DNA of 64,000 nucleotides, from NCBI RefSeq assembly GCF_001519055.1, contig NZ_KQ954293.1, positions 62,001-126,000 on the forward strand, read 5' to 3'. The notes beneath the pieces were generated by a model, which made no database searches, was not told the DNA's origin, and saw only the letters and a program-made list of their open reading frames with translations. Shown here piece after piece: positions 58,440-64,000 of this stretch; position 1 is the stretch's first letter, and each line of letters starts with the position of its first letter. The position numbers and the translations under genes were made by a program. Source of the DNA: Novosphingobium sp. Fuku2-ISO-50 (GTDB lineage Bacteria > Pseudomonadota > Alphaproteobacteria > Sphingomonadales > Sphingomonadaceae).

Positions 58440-58502
58440 CTGTGCACCAAGGCCTTGGGGGCGGCACCTCTGGAAGGTCAGTCCCGCCCCTTGTCAGGCC
58501 AC

Positions 58503-58613
58503 TCAAATCGCCGGATCGTCATCGATCGGCGAATTGAACTCGTGCCACAGCCCGTTGATAACGCCGAACGACACGGCCAGGCCCAGCCCCAGAACCCATG
58601 AAAAGTACCACAT
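58503..58613 (-). CDS. cydX: CydX small subunit of cytochrome bd oxidase
   Basis: A 36-residue protein starting MWYFSWVLGLGLAVSFGVIN, then GLWHEFNSP and an acidic tail. The MWYFSW start, one transmembrane helix and the WHE triplet near residue 23-25 are diagnostic of CydX/YbgT, which stabilises the haem groups of CydAB. It starts 15 bases after the cydB stop and completes the operon cydA-cydB-cydX on the minus strand. The short length makes it easy to miss. A hairpin terminator follows. Confidence 0.93.
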   Translation of the reverse strand: MWYFSWVLGLGLAVSFGVINGLWHEFNSPIDDDPAI

Positions 58614-58628
58614 GACTGTTTGTCCTTA

Positions 58629-59777
58629 TCAATAGAAATCGGGGCTGGTGCGGACGTCGGCCAGGGTGATCCTGCCCGCCAGCACTTTCATGACCCACGC
58701 TGTGTAGATCAGCACGATCGGCAGAAACACGACCGTCACCAGCAGCATGATGAACAGCGTCAGATGGCTGGAGGATGCATTCCACACAGTCAGGCTCGAC
58801 CGGGGATCGATCGAACTGGGCAGGATGAAAGGAAACATCGACAAGCCGACCGTGGCGATCGTGCCCACGATTGCCAGTGCAGAGCCGACAAAGTTCACCA
58901 CGCCCTTGCGTGACAAAATCCCGATCAGCGCCAGCATCGGCCCGATCAGCCCCAACGCCGGGGCGATCAGCATCCAGGGATGGGCGGCATAGTTATCGAG
59001 CCACGCGCCCGGCATTGCGACAGAGCCCGACATCAAGGGATTGGATGGCCCTGACGCGTCCACGACGCCGACCAGACGCATGCCCATGCCGCTCTTGGCC
59101 ACCATCAGGCCGCCCGCAGCAAACAACACGATCGCAGCGATCCCGGCGGCAAAACCGATCCGCCGAGCCCGAACCAGAACCGGTCCGTCCTCGATCTTGA
59201 GCGCCAACCAGCCAGCGCCATGCAGCGCCAGCATGGCCACCGACAACACGCCGGTCAGCAGCGTAAAGGGCGTAAACAGGCCCAGCAGCGAACCTTCGTA
59301 AGTCATGCGCAAATCGCTGTCGAAGCGGAACGGCGCGCCGACCAGGACATTGCCGACCGCCACGCCGAAGACCAGCGCAGGGACCAGTCCGCTGACAAAC
59401 AGTGCCCAGTCCCACCGCGCGCGCCACGCCGGATCGGCATGCTTGGAACGGTATTTGAACGCCACCGGCCGCAGGATCAGCGCCGCCAACACCAGGAACA
59501 TGGCGAGGTAAAAGCCCGAAAAGCTGACCGCATAGACAAACGGCCAGGCGGCAAAGATCGCCCCGCCGCCCAGGATGAACCACACTTGGTGGCCCTCCCA
59601 ATGCGGCGCGATAGCGTTGATGGTCAGCCGGCGCTCTTCATCATCGTGCGCCACAAACGGCAGCAGCGAGGCAACGCCCAGGTCATAGCCATCGGTCAGC
59701 GAAAAGCCGATCAGCAGCACGCCCAACAGCACCCACCAAATCAGGCGCAAGGTTTCATAATCGAGAGGGATATGCAT
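58629..59777 (-). CDS. cydB: Cytochrome bd ubiquinol oxidase subunit II
   Basis: A 382-residue membrane protein of usual length with about nine helices. LIWWVLLGVLLIGFSLTDGYDLGV near residue 11-34 and NAIAPHWEGHQVWFILGGGAIFAAWP near residue 53-78 are CydB signatures. It binds no haem but supports the quinol oxidase. Lying 12 bases after cydA, it is co-transcribed. Cytochrome bd is less sensitive to sulfide than haem-copper oxidases, which suits its position beside the sulfide island. Confidence 0.93.
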   Translation of the reverse strand: MHIPLDYETLRLIWWVLLGVLLIGFSLTDGYDLGVASLLPFVAHDDEERRLTINAIAPHWEGHQVWFILGGGAIFAAWPFVYAVSFSGFYLAMFLVLAALILRPVAFKYRSKHADPAWRARWDWALFVSGLVPALVFGVAVGNVLVGAPFRFDSDLRMTYEGSLLGLFTPFTLLTGVLSVAMLALHGAGWLALKIEDGPVLVRARRIGFAAGIAAIVLFAAGGLMVAKSGMGMRLVGVVDASGPSNPLMSGSVAMPGAWLDNYAAHPWMLIAPALGLIGPMLALIGILSRKGVVNFVGSALAIVGTIATVGLSMFPFILPSSIDPRSSLTVWNASSSHLTLFIMLLVTVVFLPIVLIYTAWVMKVLAGRITLADVRTSPDFY

Positions 59778-59789
59778 CTGTCTGCTCCC

Positions 59790-61355
59790 TTATTCGGCGG
59801 GGATTGCGGCAAACGCCGACATGGCTGTGGGAGCCGGCTGGTGATGTTCGATCGGTCCCTTCCGGATCGAGGCGATCATCAATCGGACCTCGATCACCGC
59901 CAGCGTGCCATAGAGCGCGGTAAAGCCCACGATAGTCGTCCAGATCTGTGCGATCGTCAGCGACGAAACGCCCAGGAACGTCGGCAACACCCCGTCGACC
60001 GACCATGGCTGACGCCCGATTTCGGCAAGCACCCAGCCACTCTCGATCGCCAGCCACGGCAGCGGGATCATCAACACCGCCAGCTTGAGGAACCACCGCT
60101 TGGAAAAGTGGCAGGCCGACGCACAATAGAAGGCCATGGCGAAGTAGGCGATGAAACCAAAACCGAGTCCGGCCATGCCGCGGAACAGCCAGAACATCAC
60201 CGGCACATTGGGCACGGTGTCGGATGCCGCCTTCAGGATCTTGGCATCGCTCGCCTGACGCGGATCGGCCACGTAGCGCTTGACCAGCAAGGCAAAGCCG
60301 ATGTCGCGCTTGTGCGCTTCGAACGCTGCGCGCGCGGTCAGGTCGGTGCTGTTCAGTTTCAGCTTCTGGACAGCGTCATAGCCGATAATGCCGCTATGAA
60401 TCCGTTGATCGGCCTGCAGCACAAGATCATTGATCCCGGTCACTTCGCCGGTCAGGCTGCGCGTACCGATCAACCCCAGTACGTAGGGCACCTTGATCTC
60501 GTAAAGCGTCTGCTTGGTCGCAAGATCGGGCAGGCCGAACAAGGTCAGGCCGGCGGGCGCCGGTTCCGTCTTCCACATCGCCTCGATCGCGGCCATTTTC
60601 ATCTTCTGGTTGTCGGAAACGGTATAACCGCTCTCGTCACCGAGCACGACCACCGACAGCGAAGAGGCCAGACCGAACGCGGCAGCCACCATCATCGAAC
60701 GGCGCGCGACATTGGTCCACTTGCCCTGCAGCAGGTAAATGGCCGAAACGCCCATCACGAACGTCGCCGCACAGACATAGCCGGCACTGACGGTATGGAC
60801 GAATTTGGCCTGCGCCACCGGGTTGAACAGCACGGCTGAAAAGTCGGTCACTTCCATGCGCATCGTCAACGGATTGAAGCTGGCGCCGACCGGGTTTTGC
60901 ATCCAGCCGTTGGCGATCAGGATCCATAGCGCCGACAGATTGGAACCAAGCGCAACCATGAAGGTGACGAACAGGTGCTGCACCCGGCCAAGCCGATCCC
61001 AGCCAAAGAACATCAAACCGACAAACGTGGCTTCGAGGAAAAATGCCATCAACCCTTCGATCGCCAATGGCGCACCAAAGATATCACCGACATAATGAGC
61101 GTAATAGGCCCAGTTGGTGCCAAATTCGAATTCCATGGTCAGGCCCGTGGCCACACCGAGGACAAAATTGATACCGAAGAGCTTGCCCCAGAACCTGGTG
61201 GTCACGCGCCAGATCGGGCGCTTGGTGATCACATAGATGCTCTCCATGATCACCAGCATGAAGGACAAGCCAAGCGTCAGAGGCACGAAAAGAAAATGGT
61301 ACATCGCTGTCAGTGCAAACTGCAGCCTTGAAAGTTCGACAATCGCCATATCCAT
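59790..61355 (-). CDS. cydA: Cytochrome bd ubiquinol oxidase subunit I
   Basis: A 521-residue CydA. RLQFALTAMYHFLFVPLTLG near residue 9-28 contains the haem ligand His, ESGWVLAEIGRQPW near residue 432-445 is the CydA signature of the haem/quinol region, and KFVHTVSAGYV near residue 184-194 carries a further haem His. The Q-loop region (residues about 245-330) includes QKMKMAAIEAMW. The ATG at 61355 follows GGAG. Ten residues in the longer frame upstream are not conserved. It oxidises quinol and reduces O2 to water at low oxygen. Confidence 0.94.
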   Translation of the reverse strand: MDMAIVELSRLQFALTAMYHFLFVPLTLGLSFMLVIMESIYVITKRPIWRVTTRFWGKLFGINFVLGVATGLTMEFEFGTNWAYYAHYVGDIFGAPLAIEGLMAFFLEATFVGLMFFGWDRLGRVQHLFVTFMVALGSNLSALWILIANGWMQNPVGASFNPLTMRMEVTDFSAVLFNPVAQAKFVHTVSAGYVCAATFVMGVSAIYLLQGKWTNVARRSMMVAAAFGLASSLSVVVLGDESGYTVSDNQKMKMAAIEAMWKTEPAPAGLTLFGLPDLATKQTLYEIKVPYVLGLIGTRSLTGEVTGINDLVLQADQRIHSGIIGYDAVQKLKLNSTDLTARAAFEAHKRDIGFALLVKRYVADPRQASDAKILKAASDTVPNVPVMFWLFRGMAGLGFGFIAYFAMAFYCASACHFSKRWFLKLAVLMIPLPWLAIESGWVLAEIGRQPWSVDGVLPTFLGVSSLTIAQIWTTIVGFTALYGTLAVIEVRLMIASIRKGPIEHHQPAPTAMSAFAAIPAE

Positions 61356-61471
61356 CGGACATGCTCCTATGGGTGCACACGCCAATCGGGCGTAGACCGG
61401 TCAATCAGCGGCGAAGCCAAAGGGGACTCACTTGCCAATTGCAGATTCATCAAATATGATATTTTCATAAT
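61356..61471. promoter_or_regulatory. Divergent cydA / cydD promoter region
   Basis: The 116-base gap is GC-rich near cydA and AT-rich from 61450 on. AAATATGATATTTTCATAATATGG runs into the cydD start codon and contains paired ATATG/CATA half-sites like those at 53809. No Shine-Dalgarno is visible before ATG 61472. Confidence 0.45.
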
Positions 61472-63076
61472 ATGGTCAACCCGACACTCCAGGCATTCGC
61501 CCGCATCCGCCCCAACCGTACGACAACGGTGTGGTGGTTGGCGGACAGTCTCGGCGCCCTGCCTGTGGCCGCAGGCATTGCGCTCGCGGTGAATGCACGG
61601 ATAGGGGCAGGATCACCCCTGCCCGCCCTGGCGGTTCCCGCCTTGCTGCTCATCGCTGGCGGCTGGTTTCGCGGAGCGGCGGTCTGGCGCGCAACCATCA
61701 CCGGCCATGCTGCCGCGACGATCGTCAAGGCCCGGCTCAGGGCGCTGGTGCATCCGGCCCTGCTGCCCAGCCGGGTGATCCGGAGCAGCCTGATTGGCCA
61801 GGACATGCACCTGGCGGTGGATTCGATCATCGCGACCGAAGGCCAAATCGCGCGATTCCTGCCTTTGCGTGCAGCCAGCAGCTTGTCCCCCTTGTTTATT
61901 GCCCTGGCCGTCGCACCGGCCAGTTGGGTCTCCAGCCTGATCATGCTTGTGACCCTGATGCCTTTTGTCCTGGCTCTGGTGCTGGCCGGCGGCGCAGCCG
62001 CGCGCCGGGCGGAAAGCCAGCATGTCGCGCTTAACCGCCTGACCGGGCTGTTTGTCGACCGCTTGCGCTGTCTGCCGACGATTCTGGGCTTTTCTGCCGA
62101 GGACCGCATTGCCCGCCATCTTGGTACGGCGGCCACCGATGTCGCACGGCGCACGATGGATGTGCTGGCAATCGCCTTTGCATCGAGTGCGATTCTGGAA
62201 TTCTTTGCCGCACTGTCGGTGGCGCTGGTGGCGGTCTATTGCGGCTTTTCCCTGCTGGGCCTGCTCCCGTTTGCCGCGCCCGAGGCGATGACCGGGGTGC
62301 GCGCCTTTTACACGCTCGCACTGGCGCCCGAATTCTATCTGGCCATGCGCCGCCTTGCCGCCGCCTATCACGACAAGCAGCAGGGCGAAGCGGCTTTGGC
62401 CGCGATCACCACCGAACTGGCGAAAATACCGGCGGCGACCGAGCCGATCGCCACACCGTCAACCATCGCCGGTGATCGCGTCGCGCTTGCCCATCGCGGC
62501 GGCGCGACGATCGGCCCGCTCGATTGGCGCTGGTCGAGCCCGGGTCTTCACGTGATCGCTGGCCCGACCGGAGCAGGAAAAAGCACGTTGCTGCTCGCCC
62601 TGGTCGGCCAGGTGCCGATCGTGGCGGGCGAAATAACCACCGATGAATCCATATTTGTGCCGGGCGCACTCAATGCGGCGATTGGCTGGTCCGGGCAGCA
62701 GGTGGCGCTGCTGCCCGGCAGCTTGCGCGACAATCTGGCGATGGGCCAGGCCGACGACCCGGAGATGGCTGCCTGCCTGCACAGTCTGGGCCTTGGCCCG
62801 ATGCTGGCGCAGCGCGGCGGGCTGAGCATGATGATCGATCATCGCGGCTCCGGCTTGTCAGGTGGCGAACGGCGGCGGATTGGCCTTGCACGCGCTATCC
62901 TGTCGGGCCGACCGATCCTCTTGCTGGACGAGCCGACCGCCGACCTCGATGAAGACACCGCCGCCAAGATCCGCGCTGTCCTGGACAATCTGGCGTCACA
63001 TCGCATGGTGATCGCGGCCAGCCATGATTCCGAGCTGGTTGCCATGGCCCATACCGTGCTGGAGATCGCGCCTTGA
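61472..63076 (+). CDS. cydD: ABC exporter subunit CydD (thiol exporter)
   Basis: A 534-residue fused membrane/ATPase half-transporter. Residues 1-320 hold about six helices. The nucleotide-binding domain has Walker A GPTGAGKSTLL near residue 365-375, the signature LSGGERRRIGLARAIL near residue 464-479, Walker B PILLLDEPTADLD and the switch His in AASHDSE. CydDC exports cysteine and glutathione and is needed to mature cytochrome bd. No ribosome-binding site precedes the ATG, so a leaderless start is possible. The cydC gene overlaps its stop. It is divergent from cydAB. Confidence 0.88.
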   Translation: MVNPTLQAFARIRPNRTTTVWWLADSLGALPVAAGIALAVNARIGAGSPLPALAVPALLLIAGGWFRGAAVWRATITGHAAATIVKARLRALVHPALLPSRVIRSSLIGQDMHLAVDSIIATEGQIARFLPLRAASSLSPLFIALAVAPASWVSSLIMLVTLMPFVLALVLAGGAAARRAESQHVALNRLTGLFVDRLRCLPTILGFSAEDRIARHLGTAATDVARRTMDVLAIAFASSAILEFFAALSVALVAVYCGFSLLGLLPFAAPEAMTGVRAFYTLALAPEFYLAMRRLAAAYHDKQQGEAALAAITTELAKIPAATEPIATPSTIAGDRVALAHRGGATIGPLDWRWSSPGLHVIAGPTGAGKSTLLLALVGQVPIVAGEITTDESIFVPGALNAAIGWSGQQVALLPGSLRDNLAMGQADDPEMAACLHSLGLGPMLAQRGGLSMMIDHRGSGLSGGERRRIGLARAILSGRPILLLDEPTADLDEDTAAKIRAVLDNLASHRMVIAASHDSELVAMAHTVLEIAP

Positions 63077-64000
63077 TCGGACTGGTGGCAGCCGCGCTCG
63101 CCGGACAACGGCGGATCATGTTGGCGGGGATTGCCTGTGCGGTGCTCGCGGCGCTGTCGGCGGTCGGATTGCTGGCCGTCTCGGGCCTGTTTCTGGCAGG
63201 AGCGACCATTGCGGGTGCCTCAGGCATCGCGGCAGTGCAGGCGTTCAACTACCTGTTGCCCAGCGCGGCCATCCGCGCCGCAGCGATCATCCGCACCGGG
63301 ACGCGCTATGGCGAGCGCATGTTTGGCCACCGCGCCGCGTTGTTCGCGCTGGCGCAAGTGCGCACCGGCCTGTTCCGCCGCGTGGCTGCCGGCGCGCTGG
63401 CCGGCAACATTCCGGGCCGTCCCGGAGAGCTTGCGACGCGGCTGGGCAAAGATGTCGATGCCTTGGAAGATTCGGTCATCCGTCGCATTTCGCGCCCCGG
63501 CGCATGGGCGTCTGGAACCGCCGGACTGGTCGGCGCGCTGGCGATGGGCTGGCGCGCGTCCGCGGTCTATCTGGTCGCGCTGGCTGCCATGCGGGTGACG
63601 GCGCGAGGCATGGCCATCCACCGTCTGCCGCCGCTGCAAGCCCGGCTTGCCGCCGCTTACGCTGCCCTTCAGGCCGATTATGCCGACATGGCGGGCCCTT
63701 CGGCCGATATTATGGTCTATGGCCTGGCCCCGGCACTGACTCGCGCGCTGGATCGCCCGGCACAGGCCCACGACGAAGCCCGAATGGCGCTGGCCCGGGC
63801 AGAAGCGGCAATACAGGCAGTGCAAACGATCGTCGCCACGACAGCGATTGCCGCCATGACGCTGACGGGGCGCGGACCGGCGCCGGCCTTCGCGTTTGGC
63901 CTGCTGGCGGCGATGGCCGCGTTCGAAGGCTGGGGTGGATTGGCTGCGTCCGATCTGCGGGCGCAAGAGGTGGAACAAGCCGCCCGGCGCCTCGCCGCGC
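63073..64000 (+). CDS. cydC: ABC exporter subunit CydC, N-terminal part (3' truncated by window)
   Basis: Read from TTG 63073, which overlaps the cydD stop as TTGA, the frame is open to the window end (309 codons). It shows a membrane domain: GIACAVLAALSAVGLLAVSG near residue 20-39, RTGTRYGERMFGHRAALFAL near residue 75-94 (the conserved RYxERxxxH loop of CydC), and RPGELATRLGKDVDALED near residue 116-133. The ATPase domain lies beyond the window. It pairs with CydD to form the heterodimeric exporter. Confidence 0.85.
   Translation, partial: MIGLVAAALAGQRRIMLAGIACAVLAALSAVGLLAVSGLFLAGATIAGASGIAAVQAFNYLLPSAAIRAAAIIRTGTRYGERMFGHRAALFALAQVRTGLFRRVAAGALAGNIPGRPGELATRLGKDVDALEDSVIRRISRPGAWASGTAGLVGALAMGWRASAVYLVALAAMRVTARGMAIHRLPPLQARLAAAYAALQADYADMAGPSADIMVYGLAPALTRALDRPAQAHDEARMALARAEAAIQAVQTIVATTAIAAMTLTGRGPAPAFAFGLLAAMAAFEGWGGLAASDLRAQEVEQAARRLAA

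Overview
The window is GC-rich, gene-dense DNA. The protein types (Rieske oxygenases, many SDRs, SnoaL-like cyclases, AveC-like protein, LLM oxidoreductase, CydDC) and the repeats suggest an alphaproteobacterium, most likely a sphingomonad (Novosphingobium/Sphingobium type). This is an inference from family content, not a database match.

Region 1 (1-37411) is a large catabolic island. It opens inside an extradiol-dioxygenase-like gene and continues with hydrolases, SDRs, an acyl-CoA dehydrogenase, a split MaoC hydratase, SnoaL-like proteins, an AveC-like membrane protein, a PQQ-dependent dehydrogenase, a sulfotransferase/DUF1214 pair, GMC and aldehyde dehydrogenases, an LLM enzyme and an OYE-family enzyme. 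Two related oxygenase sets follow. Set 1 is a ferredoxin, Rieske alpha/beta, ferredoxin reductase, SDR, TetR regulator and HsaA-like flavin monooxygenase. Set 2 is a P450, an HsaA-like monooxygenase, Rieske alpha/beta and two more P450s. An intact IS701-family element lies between the sets. The genes imply ring hydroxylation, dehydrogenation, meta-cleavage and beta-oxidation-like steps on a hydrophobic aromatic or alicyclic compound. The substrate cannot be read from the sequence.

Region 2 (37412-39990) looks like a plasmid replication module. It has a decayed parA overlapping the end of a Rep-like gene, then an origin-like stretch with short repeats and a perfect DnaA box. That stretch also holds the 3' half of a tRNA-Gln gene. 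A truncated IS701 copy and a truncated palindromic repeat close the region. The catabolic island may therefore sit on a plasmid or an element of plasmid origin.

Region 3 (39991-48501) carries a thiosulfate dehydrogenase-like dihaem cytochrome with a Tat-exported DsrE-like protein and an unpaired periplasmic binding protein. It also has OsmC, a proton-type P-ATPase, two methyltransferases, a truncated haemoglobin and thioredoxin 2.

Region 4 (48827-64000) is a sulfide/persulfide and low-oxygen respiration island. A leftward operon (rhodanese, membrane-fusion protein, RND pump, SqrR/BigR-like ArsR sensor) diverges from a rightward one (sulfide:quinone oxidoreductase, DUF2892, TolC-like channel, persulfide-dioxygenase-like hydrolase, TSUP exporter). 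Next come cytochrome bd oxidase genes (cydA, cydB and a 36-residue cydX) and the divergent cydDC transporter genes, cut by the window end.

The most unusual structure is a family of paired palindromes bounded by CTAG (18333-18497 and 48549-48717, plus a truncated copy at 39926). Their stem sequences differ between copies but pair within each copy, and both pairs share one exact linker.
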